Of a stretch of DNA of 23,719 bases, positions 16,309 through 23,719 are shown in pieces. Origin of the DNA: GCA-2723085 sp042093455 (GTDB taxonomy: Bacteria > Bacteroidota > Bacteroidia > Flavobacteriales_D > Parvicellaceae); contig JBELEU010000013.1 in the NCBI GenBank assembly GCA_042093455.1, positions 1 through 23,719 of the forward strand, given 5' to 3'. Each line of letters begins with the position of its first letter. Position 1 is the first letter of the stretch. The translations under genes were made by a program, and so were the position numbers. The notes below the pieces were generated by a model. That model searched no databases. It saw nothing but the letters and a program-made list of their open reading frames with translations, and was not told where the DNA came from.

Positions 16309-17214
16309 TTAGTATAGTTCTATTTTGGTGCAGGTTGATCCAGCAAATACACCAAAACCATTGTTGACATTTGAGAAAACTTGTACCGGTTGTGCAAAAA
16401 TATTTGATGAATTATCTTCAAATATTTTTAAAGAATTATAATATCTGTAATGATCATGTGATATTCCATAGAAATATATCGTTATAAATTTAAGCGAGTA
16501 ACTAGCATCCTGATTGTCTTTGTAAATTAAGTTTTTAATTGAAAAAGTTACTGTCTCTTCATTTGAATTAAAAGTATCGTCTTTAAATATTATTTCTTTT
16601 GAATTGGGTGTTCTTTTAGTAAAACTACTTTCTGGTCTTACGTTTATCCATTTTTCTTTGTAGTTTGTATCAACTATACTTGCTCCGTTTTGATCCAAAG
16701 TTGTAGTGTATTTTTCTCTTCCAATTTTAACTGCTATTTTGTAGTAATTGCTTATTGATGTCGATTGATTAAAGCTTATTGAAATATTCATTCTTTCATT
16801 ACTGTTAGAAATAAATGAATTAGTATCTAATGCTAATATTGTAGATTTTTGTGGGGTACTATCAATTGCATTTACAGTTTCAAAATTTAAAGCTGAAGCC
16901 TCAATTTTGTACTTCATTCCATCAATAGGTTTTGAAAGACCTTGGTAAAACCCTAATGAGTCGTGAACAAGTGTTTCTATTATTTGATTTTGATCATCAA
17001 AAATATGAACGGAAGCATCTTCAATGTTTGATAAGTTGCTTGTGTCAATGACACTCAAGCTTGAACTCAAATGAACATTCCAATTTTCATCAGTTTCAAA
17101 TATAGAGTTAATTACAATTTTAGGAGTGGTTGTTTCAACATCAAATTCAATTACTTTTTCGCAAGAAATTAAAAAGCTTGATAAAATGAAAATAATGTAA
17201 AATGACTTATTCAT
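16309..17214 (-). CDS. DUF4249 family lipoprotein, copy 2
   Basis: A 301-residue predicted lipoprotein with the signal FYIIFILSSFLISC and lipid-modified Cys18 (SCEKVIEFD). The N-terminal part is beta-rich and Ig/transthyretin-like (TPKIVINSIF, ASVHIFDDQNQIIETLVHDS, KYKIEASA), and the C-terminus carries the DUF4249 signature FAQPVQVFSNV followed by NGFGVFAG. DUF4249 proteins are encoded beside TonB-dependent receptors in Bacteroidota and may act as surface partners of the receptor, but their function is unproven. It is a clear tandem paralogue of the neighbouring gene, 31 bases upstream: SSSLSVIDT, NIE.ASV, HDSLGFY and the C-terminal signature are shared, while the middle differs. Confidence 0.88.
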   Translation of the reverse strand: MNKSFYIIFILSSFLISCEKVIEFDVETTTPKIVINSIFETDENWNVHLSSSLSVIDTSNLSNIEDASVHIFDDQNQIIETLVHDSLGFYQGLSKPIDGMKYKIEASALNFETVNAIDSTPQKSTILALDTNSFISNSNERMNISISFNQSTSISNYYKIAVKIGREKYTTTLDQNGASIVDTNYKEKWINVRPESSFTKRTPNSKEIIFKDDTFNSNEETVTFSIKNLIYKDNQDASYSLKFITIYFYGISHDHYRYYNSLKIFEDNSSNIFAQPVQVFSNVNNGFGVFAGSTCTKIELY

Positions 17215-17245
17215 TTCACAAATTTAATATGAAATTTCCTAAATT

Positions 17246-18136
17246 TTAAAATATGTCATATGTATTGACTTGAGCCCCTGCAAATATTCCAAATCCATTG
17301 GTTACATTGCTGAATACTTGAACCGGTTGTGCAAATGGGTTGCCATTTGCATTTCCATATACTTGATAGCTTTTGCTAAAAAGATAGGTAGGTTCTGTTA
17401 TGTTATATAAGTAAAGCCTAATATGATCTATTTCTAATTCATCAGCCTTGTCAAATTCCTTTATAATATTGTCTATTTGAATTTCAATTGTTTTTTCTTC
17501 TCCATTAAAAGAATTGTCTACAAACAGACCTTGTGTGACTGGGCCTCCACCATAATTTTCAAAAACTGGATCTTCCAAAATCATGCTAGCTGGAAATTCA
17601 AAATATTCCATTGTTCCAAAGTCGTCTTCATAAATCAAACCAATTTCAATTTCTAGTCGATAATAATTGCTGAAATTAATGGGGTCTGTGAAAGTTATTG
17701 ATATATCCATTCTCTCATTGTCTCCAATAGTTGACGATGATGTATCGACATTTGAAATATTTATGGATTCAGGCAACTGATCTTCAGCATTAATCGACAC
17801 ATAGCCGGGAGCTGAAACTTCAATTTTATATTGTTGTCCGGCCTGGGGAATAGTGGTTCCTTTGTAAAAGCCCAAAGAGTCATGTGATAGTACCTCAACT
17901 AAGTTATTCTGATTGTCTAAAATAAGAACAGAAGCATTTTCTATGTTTGAAAGTGAACCAGTATCAATTACACTTAAGCTACTACTTACATGAACTTCCC
18001 AAAAGTTATCACTTTGAAATAAAGAATTAACAACAATTTTTGGTTGGGTTACATCACCAGTAAAAGGAATTATTTTTTCACATGAAAACAGAATAATCGC
18101 TAAAAAAAATAGAATTATAGATTTTAAACTCTTCAT
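17246..18136 (-). CDS. DUF4249 family lipoprotein, copy 1
   Basis: A 296-residue predicted lipoprotein: signal IILFFLAIILFSC with Cys19 as the lipidated residue, then KIIPFTGDVTQPKIVVNSLF. It has the same order of parts as its downstream paralogue: HVSSSLSVIDTGSLSNIENA, HDSLGFYKG, NERMDISITF, and the C-terminal FAQPVQVFSNV plus NGFGIFAG. Its middle region (about 145-215) holds acidic and Gly-rich stretches (EDDFGTMEYFEF, ENYGGGPV) not found in the other copy, so the two may bind different parts of a ligand. Only three bases separate it from the TonB-dependent receptor gene, which strongly suggests joint expression and an accessory role to that receptor. Confidence 0.9.
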   Translation of the reverse strand: MKSLKSIILFFLAIILFSCEKIIPFTGDVTQPKIVVNSLFQSDNFWEVHVSSSLSVIDTGSLSNIENASVLILDNQNNLVEVLSHDSLGFYKGTTIPQAGQQYKIEVSAPGYVSINAEDQLPESINISNVDTSSSTIGDNERMDISITFTDPINFSNYYRLEIEIGLIYEDDFGTMEYFEFPASMILEDPVFENYGGGPVTQGLFVDNSFNGEEKTIEIQIDNIIKEFDKADELEIDHIRLYLYNITEPTYLFSKSYQVYGNANGNPFAQPVQVFSNVTNGFGIFAGAQVNTYDIF

Positions 18137-18139
18137 TAC

Positions 18140-20536
18140 TTAAAATTTAAATGCGTAATTAAACGATGGAATTAATGGAAATAAACTGTATTGAGAAAGT
18201 TGAGGATTACCATTGTCGTTTCTTGTGAATTCTAAATAAAATGGGTTTTGTCTGCTGTAAGCATTATAAACTCCAAGGCTAAAAGTTCGTTCTCCCCATT
18301 TTTTTTCTTTTTTAAAATTCATAGAAACATCAAGCCTATGATAAGCGGGCATTCTATAGTTATTTCTTCCTTCAATATGCTCTATCCCTGAGTACTGATT
18401 GATGTTGAAATCAGCAAGAGAAGGAACTTGAGTATCAAACAATGATAGATACCTTTCTTGACCAAGAGTTACTGCATTTCCGGTTCCATATACCCAAACT
18501 AATCCAATGTTAATGTTGTTGTTGAGTTCGTGCGTTATTGCTATACCAATGTCATGTCTTCTGTCGTATCTATAGGGGAATACATTTCCAAAATTAATAG
18601 AGTCAAACTGTCTATTTGACCAAGAAAGAGTATAACCAATCCAGCCAGTTGTCTTTCCTACTTTCTTTTCAAGCATAAACTCTCCACCATATGACCAGCC
18701 TCTTCCAGCATATATTTTTGTTTGCCAGTCCTGATCAGTATTAAAAAAAGAAGCACCGTCTTTGTATTCAATTAGGTTTTCCATTGTTTTGTAATATCCT
18801 TCAAGAGATAATTCATATTTATTTAAAAAAGTTTTTGCAATACCAGCTGCAAATTGGTTTGAATATTGTGGTTTAACTGACTCAGTTGCGGGAAGCCATA
18901 GATCTGTTGGAAGACCAATCCCAGAGTTAGTAAGCAGATGCAAAAATTGAGTCATTGATGCATAACTTGCTTTTAAAGACGCATTTTCAGTTAATAGGTA
19001 TCTAATACTAAATCTAGGTTGTAAAGAAGGGTACCTTACATTTCCAACTAAAAACTCTGTGTAGTGTAGCCCAATATTTCCTTTTGCTTTAGAATTCAAT
19101 TTGAATTCATCCTCAACATATCCTGCAATTTCATGAGCATAATGAATTTGAGAACCAAAAGTAGTGTCAATGGCAGAATTACCATTGGTTAAGCTAAATT
19201 GATTCACACCAGGTGTAAAAGTGTGATAAATGTCACCAACACCAAATTTTATTAAATGATTAGGATTTAGCATGTAATCAAAATCAATTTTTCCAGACCA
19301 ATCTTCAATTCCTGAAGTGTAAGCAAATGAAAACCCATCGTTGGTTGTGACACCATTTGTTGTATTGGCAGTTGAGTTATCAGCCCCAATTAAAAAATCA
19401 TATTTACTGTACCTTAAGGTTGTGTTCATGAAAATTTTGTTTGTTACCATATGGTTCCATCTCAAAGCACTTATTATGTTTCCCCATCTTAATTGAGCTT
19501 GTGTATTTTCAACTGTGCTAGTTGAATCTCTTGAGTAAGAATCTGAATTGTCAAGGTACGCTCTGTCTCTACCCATATAGTGACTAAAGAATAAACGATC
19601 TTTATCTGAAAATTTATGATTTAATTTGGCATTAACGTCATAAAAGTAATATCCGCCAGAATTATTACTGCTGTTATCTCCTCCTTTATTGTTTCTGTTT
19701 TGAGCCATTTTTATAAATGGTTGTGCTAATATGTCTATATATGTTCTTCTTGCAGAGATTAAAAAAGAGGTTTTATCTTTTATAATTGGGCCTTCAAGAG
19801 TTAGTTTTGAAGATATTAGCCCAATTGCTCCTTCACCATGAAATTTTTTCATGTTACCTTCTTTCATTTTTATGTCAATTACAGAAGAAAGTCTTCCACC
19901 ATACCTAGCCGGAAAACCTCCCTTAATTAATTTAGTAGAATGAATTGCATCAGCATTGAATACTGAAAAGAACCCAAATAGGTGAGAGGCATTATAAACA
20001 GGAACGCCATCAAGTAGTATTAAATTTTGATCTGGTCCTCCTCCTCTAACATACAGACCAGAAGTTCCTTCACTACCAGTCTGAACTCCTGGAAGCAATT
20101 GAATGGTTTTCATTATGTCTTTTTCGCCAAATAATGCAGGTAATGCTTTGACCTTATCCATTGAAAGATCTATGGTACTCATCTCTGCTTTTAAATGAAC
20201 TTGTTCTTCTTTGTTTGAAAGAATTTCTACTTCTTCAAGCATTTGACTGCTTAGCGAAAAGTTTAATGAAATATCTTCAGTTGGATTTAATTCATAAATC
20301 TGATTTTCAAATCCAATGAAACTTACTCTAAGTTTTACTGAATCAGTAGGAATGGTAATGCTGTAAAACCCGTAGTCATTGGATGCTGTTCCTTTACCAG
20401 ACTTGAAATCATAAATGGATGCTCCAACAAGCTTTTCACCGGTTTCAAGCTCTTCGACATAACCACTTATTGTTATTGTTTTTTGAGCATTGATTAAAAA
20501 TGGCAAAAAAAGTAGCGCTACAATAATATTTTTCAT
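18140..20536 (-). CDS. TonB-dependent outer-membrane receptor with carboxypeptidase-like N-domain
   Basis: A 798-residue receptor that should take up a substrate over the outer membrane with TonB energy. Order of parts: signal peptide (1-17, cleavage before Gln18); carboxypeptidase-regulatory-like beta domain about 20-97 (TISGYVEELETGEKLVGAS, GFYSITIP, VSFIGFE); TonB-box-like MLEEVEIL at 99-106; plug about 135-228 (KDIMKTIQLLPGVQTG, SGLYVRGGGPDQNLILLDGV, GGFPARYGGRLSSVIDI); then a 22-strand-type barrel ending in the aromatic residue of NYAFKF. It is shorter than SusC proteins (about 1000), and no SusD gene is present; instead DUF4249 genes follow. The substrate is not predictable. The start lies 41 bases after the cysteine-rich lipoprotein gene. 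Confidence 0.94.
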   Translation of the reverse strand: MKNIIVALLFLPFLINAQKTITISGYVEELETGEKLVGASIYDFKSGKGTASNDYGFYSITIPTDSVKLRVSFIGFENQIYELNPTEDISLNFSLSSQMLEEVEILSNKEEQVHLKAEMSTIDLSMDKVKALPALFGEKDIMKTIQLLPGVQTGSEGTSGLYVRGGGPDQNLILLDGVPVYNASHLFGFFSVFNADAIHSTKLIKGGFPARYGGRLSSVIDIKMKEGNMKKFHGEGAIGLISSKLTLEGPIIKDKTSFLISARRTYIDILAQPFIKMAQNRNNKGGDNSSNNSGGYYFYDVNAKLNHKFSDKDRLFFSHYMGRDRAYLDNSDSYSRDSTSTVENTQAQLRWGNIISALRWNHMVTNKIFMNTTLRYSKYDFLIGADNSTANTTNGVTTNDGFSFAYTSGIEDWSGKIDFDYMLNPNHLIKFGVGDIYHTFTPGVNQFSLTNGNSAIDTTFGSQIHYAHEIAGYVEDEFKLNSKAKGNIGLHYTEFLVGNVRYPSLQPRFSIRYLLTENASLKASYASMTQFLHLLTNSGIGLPTDLWLPATESVKPQYSNQFAAGIAKTFLNKYELSLEGYYKTMENLIEYKDGASFFNTDQDWQTKIYAGRGWSYGGEFMLEKKVGKTTGWIGYTLSWSNRQFDSINFGNVFPYRYDRRHDIGIAITHELNNNINIGLVWVYGTGNAVTLGQERYLSLFDTQVPSLADFNINQYSGIEHIEGRNNYRMPAYHRLDVSMNFKKEKKWGERTFSLGVYNAYSRQNPFYLEFTRNDNGNPQLSQYSLFPLIPSFNYAFKF

Positions 20537-20577
20537 GGAATTAAATGATTTTTATAATCTAAATTTATTTTGAAAGA

Positions 20578-20988
20578 TCAAGGTTGTGGCCCACTGTTAG
20601 GATTGTTTAAATCATCCATTTCAGAATTGGAAACTATACCTTCCTTAATACTATTTTCATTGCAATCAAAGGTGTACTCGTAAAGCAATGGTTGACTTCC
20701 ATTCTCACCAAAACAATTGCCTTCATCACATAAAATTTTTGTAGCAATATTGTCACATTCGCCCTCTCCATAATCAATCAAAGCTACGGTCATGCAATCT
20801 TTTACATATTTGACTTTACCGCTTACAATACAATTGCACTTATCGCTAATTATTATTTTTTCATAAATAAATTTATTCATTCCTTGAAGTTCATCGCATT
20901 TTTTATATGCAGGAAAATTTTTATCAGGACATTTAATACAACCAGAGACTAGTGTAAGAAAGAAAATAAATAATAGTAAATTTTTCAT
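20578..20988 (-). CDS. small cysteine-rich lipoprotein, unknown function
   Basis: I do not recognise this 136-residue protein. It has a lipoprotein signal (LLLFIFFLTLVSGC, lipidated Cys17) and nine more cysteines spread over the mature part (IKCPDK, KKCDE, DKCNC, KDCMT, GECDN, KILCDEGNC, FDCNE), which suggests disulfides or metal binding in an exported protein. The mature domain is otherwise acidic and ends in the Pro/Asn-rich tail DLNNPNSGPQP. It sits directly upstream of the TonB-dependent receptor on the same strand, so it may be a surface or periplasmic helper of that system. Its ATG overlaps the stop of a 59-codon upstream frame (ATGA). Confidence 0.8.
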   Translation of the reverse strand: MKNLLLFIFFLTLVSGCIKCPDKNFPAYKKCDELQGMNKFIYEKIIISDKCNCIVSGKVKYVKDCMTVALIDYGEGECDNIATKILCDEGNCFGENGSQPLLYEYTFDCNENSIKEGIVSNSEMDDLNNPNSGPQP

Positions 20989-21164
20989 GATTGATTTCTA
21001 AGCAATAAATATACAAAAGTTTGTAAACTCCTTTGAGAATAAATTTTAATTAACTCAAGCTTTAGTCCTTTTATATTTAAAGAATCTTTGTCTTTGTTTA
21101 AGTTAATTAGGTCAGTAATGTTTGGATATTTTTTTGAAAATTCTGTGAAATTTATACTTGTCAT
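20985..21164 (-). CDS. possible small protein of 59 residues upstream of the cysteine-rich lipoprotein
   Basis: An intact frame starts at ATG (21164-21162) with MTSINFTEFSKKYPNITDLI, continues as a Lys/Leu/Ile-rich helical-looking chain (NIKGLKLELIKIYSQR), and ends QTFVYLLLRNQS with a TGA that overlaps the lipoprotein ATG as ATGA. The overlap and the length without a stop in very AT-rich DNA support real translation and coupling. No Shine-Dalgarno sequence, signal peptide or known motif is seen. It could be a leader peptide, a small regulator, or chance. No family is recognised. Confidence 0.45.
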   Translation of the reverse strand: MTSINFTEFSKKYPNITDLINLNKDKDSLNIKGLKLELIKIYSQRSLQTFVYLLLRNQS

Positions 21165-21446
21165 TTTAATTTTATAATTATTAAACTATAGTAAAGACGT
21201 TCTATTTCTAGAATTGTTGTTTGTGATCAAATGTTTTTTTAAATAGCTGCTAATTCCAATAAAAACCATATCACTTTTAGCTATGAAAATAAAACAGATC
21301 TATCTTCTTAAACACCTATTAATTAACTCTTTAGTGAAATAACTATTGTAACTCATTTCTTATTTCTGCGTAGACAGTTGTCCGTTGAACTTAAAATACA
21401 TGTCCCATTGGATATTGTTTTAAGTCATTAAAATAAAGGGCAACAA
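21165..21446. other. divergent intergenic region without recognised gene
   Basis: This 282-base AT-rich spacer separates the leftward receptor locus from the rightward outer-membrane barrel gene and must hold both promoters. I found no frame beyond about 20 codons, no full TAnnTTTG element with a partner in the right place, and no strong hairpin. Only near matches occur (for example TAGAATTG near 21212 and TATTGTTT near 21413). An AAAGGG at 21435-21440 precedes the ATG at 21447 and can act as its ribosome binding site. Confidence 0.5.
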
Positions 21447-22625
21447 ATGAAAAATAAATCTATCATACAAAAGCTTTTTTTGGTTTTAGTAACCGTGTTC
21501 TTTTCATTGAATATTCTCTCACAGACGAGAGCTTATTACAATAAATATGAATACAGGAAAAAAAGACATGAAATTAATTTTGGTGGTGGTGCAACCAATT
21601 GTTTAACAGATTTGGGCGGTTCTGATATGACCGTTGCTGATATAAATGAAAAAGATCGTAATCGTATTTTTAGGTCTGCTTATGATCTCGACATAGCAAA
21701 ATCTAAATATGTTTTAAATTTTGCTTACATATATCACATGAAGAGTAGACTGAATTTTCGTGCAAATGTTGCTTTAGCTAGTATTTCTGGCGATGATGCT
21801 CAAACATTAGAATTCTATCGAAACAACAGGAATCTAAATTTTACAACTTATCTTTTAGAAACGTCTGCAATTTTTGAATTTTATATTTCTTTACCTAGTA
21901 CTGGAACAAAATATAATTTGAGAAGTGTAGCAGGTCAACGTTTGGCTCCTAGATTTTTTCAGCAATTGGGGTTTTATGTTTTTTCAGGTATTGGTGGTTT
22001 CTATTATGATCCAAGAGCGATTAACAATTTAAGTTACAATAGTATAAATTATTGGAATACAGATTTCTCTCCTGTTAATACTCCTAAAATGGTTAGTTTA
22101 AGAGATCTTCATACGGAAGGTCAGGGATTGCCAGGTGATCCTGCTGGTTTCACAAATGGACAAACCTATTCAAGATTTGCGCTTTGTATACCAATGGGTT
22201 TAGGTGTTGAAAAAGCTTTTAATAGTTATACTGGTTTAAAACTAGAAGCAGGCTATCGTTATACAACAACAGATTATTTAGATGATGTAAGTACAAATTA
22301 CTTTGATAAAGACGCTATTCAAAGTGCTTATGGTGAAACAGCTGCTACTATGTCTGGAACAAATTCTGGTTCTCTTCATGTTTATGGAGGGTATGCTGCA
22401 AATGGTATTTATCCTCAAGATGCGATTCCAGACCCATCAGGGGGAATTAATTATTATACAATCAACAGAACATCAACAGAGGAAGGGTTTCAGAGAGGTA
22501 ACCCAAATAATAAGGATGTTTATATGTTTGCTACACTTTCTTTCTATAAAAAGTTTAATAGTCAACCTAGAGCTTACAGTACCATTTTAAAGCATCAAAA
22601 AAGAAAAATTAAAGCTTCTTTTTAA
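21447..22625 (+). CDS. outer-membrane beta-barrel protein, PorG/DUF6089-like
   Basis: A 392-residue exported protein: signal KLFLVLVTVFFSLNILSQ, then a barrel-type alternation of strands. Resemblance to DUF6089/PorG proteins lies in HEINFGGGATNCLTDLGG at the mature N-terminus, LNFTTYLLETSAIFEFYIS in the middle, and IPMGLGVEK followed by LKLEAGYRYTTTDYLDDVSTNY, a hallmark segment. PorG is an outer-membrane part of the type IX secretion system, but DUF6089 has many paralogues, so a T9SS role is not assured; no other T9SS gene is in view. The family is normally about 230-300 residues; this one is longer, with Gly/Asn/Tyr-rich inserts (NSGSLHVYGGYAANG). An AAAGGG ribosome binding site is unusually clear for this window. 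The end is very basic (KHQKRKIKAS). Confidence 0.72.
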   Translation: MKNKSIIQKLFLVLVTVFFSLNILSQTRAYYNKYEYRKKRHEINFGGGATNCLTDLGGSDMTVADINEKDRNRIFRSAYDLDIAKSKYVLNFAYIYHMKSRLNFRANVALASISGDDAQTLEFYRNNRNLNFTTYLLETSAIFEFYISLPSTGTKYNLRSVAGQRLAPRFFQQLGFYVFSGIGGFYYDPRAINNLSYNSINYWNTDFSPVNTPKMVSLRDLHTEGQGLPGDPAGFTNGQTYSRFALCIPMGLGVEKAFNSYTGLKLEAGYRYTTTDYLDDVSTNYFDKDAIQSAYGETAATMSGTNSGSLHVYGGYAANGIYPQDAIPDPSGGINYYTINRTSTEEGFQRGNPNNKDVYMFATLSFYKKFNSQPRAYSTILKHQKRKIKASF

Positions 22626-22631
22626 ATTTGA

Positions 22632-23719
22632 TTATTTGTTCCTTGCATATTCTAATTGAGCTTTTAGCTCAATAATAGAATTTTCCCAGTTTGATAATTT
22701 TAAAGCATCATTATGTTCTATATCAGCTTCTATAGTTGCATTTCTAATTTGATTTGCCCATTGATCAATTAGAGGATTAATAGTTTGTTCAGACATTGGA
22801 CCTTCTATCAAAGAATCTTTCAATTGTTGATACAAAGAATCATATCTAGCTAATCCACCAATTATTCTATCGCAAGCAGCTGATTTTTGATACATGCCCC
22901 ATGTTCCATATTCAAAGGCTTGACAATTGTTGGTTGTGTCTCCCCACATATCTGCAATTGGAGTAACAGGATTAGTATTGGTAATTATGTTTTCAAAAGC
23001 ATTATCTAAATCCCAAGGAATTAAATGTACTTTGTTGGTTGAAGGGTTTTCATACCAAAAGAAGTTGTGTGGTTCACAACCACCCCAGCTACAATACCAA
23101 TGAAATGGACCATCGTCATTTCTTATTGTTCTGTCCACAACAGCTAATGCAATGGATTGGTTAAGATTCATGTGGTTATTTAACACAGTCTGAATTTCTG
23201 AATCGTTAGCATTTATGATATTTTGAGCAAAGTTTTTTATTATATTTATATTAACTCCAGTCTGTCTGTTTGACACAAGTCCTTCGTAGAATTTTCGATC
23301 GTTTTGAACAGAATTATTTGATTTTAAAGGCCACACTTCTTTGTATAAATTTCCAGAGCTTCCCAAGAAATTGTATTTAGTAAATTGTTCATCTATTTGT
23401 TCAACCAAAGCAAATAATCCGTTGAATTCACCGTTTATGTACAATTTTGCATGAATACATCTTGGTGCAGGAACATCCATTTGACTAAAAAGCCAGTACC
23501 CTAAACGATCATGCATTTGAGAATTGTCTAAATTCATTGAGTGCAGTTGTATGGTTTTAAGATCATAAAAAGTAGAATGGTAACCTTTCCAATCAATTTT
23601 AAATTTCATCGAAAGTTTTGTAGCTGTTTTGGTTCCTGATGGATTGCTCCAATTGTTTCCACTAACACCTCCAACAAAAGCACCAATAGATCCTTTGTAT
23701 CTAATTCCTATTGGACTTA
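22632..23719 (-). CDS. CotH kinase family protein, 5' end cut off by the window edge
   Basis: The frame stays open to the right edge, beyond the internal ATG at 23609, and reads PIGIRYKGSIGAFVGG..NNWSNPSGTKTATKLS before it; this is the start of the CotH fold, so the real start is outside the window. Conserved parts are KFKIDW, LHSMNLDNSQMHDRLGYWLF, the INGEFNGLFALVEQIDEQF strand pair, NLYKEVWPL, VVDRTIRNDDGP and the HNFFWYEN..LIPWDLDNAF block with catalytic or metal-binding acids. CotH proteins are atypical secreted protein kinases in spore formers and fungi; in Bacteroidota their targets are unknown. WYCSWGGCEPH with two cysteines could form a disulfide. No C-terminal sorting domain is seen. 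It converges on the barrel gene, six bases apart. Confidence 0.9.
   Translation of the reverse strand, partial: SPIGIRYKGSIGAFVGGVSGNNWSNPSGTKTATKLSMKFKIDWKGYHSTFYDLKTIQLHSMNLDNSQMHDRLGYWLFSQMDVPAPRCIHAKLYINGEFNGLFALVEQIDEQFTKYNFLGSSGNLYKEVWPLKSNNSVQNDRKFYEGLVSNRQTGVNINIIKNFAQNIINANDSEIQTVLNNHMNLNQSIALAVVDRTIRNDDGPFHWYCSWGGCEPHNFFWYENPSTNKVHLIPWDLDNAFENIITNTNPVTPIADMWGDTTNNCQAFEYGTWGMYQKSAACDRIIGGLARYDSLYQQLKDSLIEGPMSEQTINPLIDQWANQIRNATIEADIEHNDALKLSNWENSIIELKAQLEYARNK

Noticed and set aside
18140..20536. SusC/SusD-type polysaccharide utilisation locus
   Set aside because: The receptor is shorter than SusC, no SusD, glycoside hydrolase or sulfatase gene is present, and the partner lipoproteins are DUF4249.
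22655..22673. Perfect eight-base-pair hairpin ATTGAGCT-TTT-AGCTCAAT after the barrel gene
   Set aside because: It lies inside the coding end of the CotH gene and neither strand has a T run after it, so it is not supported as a terminator.

Overview
The window looks like a chromosomal segment of a low-GC member of the Bacteroidota, most likely Flavobacteriales. Evidence for this is a short RpoD without region 1.1, a TonB-dependent receptor with an N-terminal carboxypeptidase-like domain paired with DUF4249 lipoproteins, a PorG/DUF6089-like outer-membrane protein, a long-form GAPDH, promoter -7 elements of the type TAnnTTTG, and few Shine-Dalgarno sequences. No rRNA, tRNA, CRISPR array, insertion sequence, phage gene or origin was recognised. 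Genes are densely packed, and both edges cut a gene.

Layout. (1) 1-810, plus: 3' part of an alpha/beta hydrolase, convergent with the next block across a possible weak bidirectional terminator. (2) 822-5263, minus, read leftward: a GlmM-like phosphohexomutase, cysteine desulfurase, PhnP-like metallo-hydrolase, trmD, then rplS (L19) after an 82-base spacer that may hold a ribosomal-protein leader. (3) 5446-11700, plus: a tight run of TPR protein, ComA-type phosphosulfolactate synthase, rhodanese, DUF368 membrane protein, aroE and uvrB, with overlaps or gaps under 10 bases throughout. (4) 11706-16079, minus, read leftward: rpoD, long GAPDH, a HAD-type phosphatase, an unknown lipoprotein and an unknown secreted protein. 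(5) 16309-21164, minus: a 59-codon small ORF, a cysteine-rich lipoprotein, a TonB-dependent receptor and two tandem DUF4249 lipoprotein paralogues, which together look like one envelope uptake locus. (6) 21447-22625, plus: a PorG/DUF6089-like outer-membrane barrel. (7) 22632-23719, minus: 3' part of a CotH-kinase-family protein.

How the genes may work together. Block 2 is housekeeping: amino-sugar supply, sulfur mobilisation, tRNA modification and ribosome assembly. Block 3 mixes DNA repair and the shikimate pathway with a possible sulfonate branch (rhodanese plus ComA) and a probable polyprenyl-phosphate transporter. Block 5 should move an unidentified substrate across the outer membrane. 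The items most worth following are the ComA/rhodanese pairing, the possible L19 leader switch, the small ORF fused by ATGA overlap to a cysteine-rich lipoprotein at the head of the receptor locus, and the rpoD-GAPDH-HAD gene run. None of these is proven to be a new system by the sequence alone.
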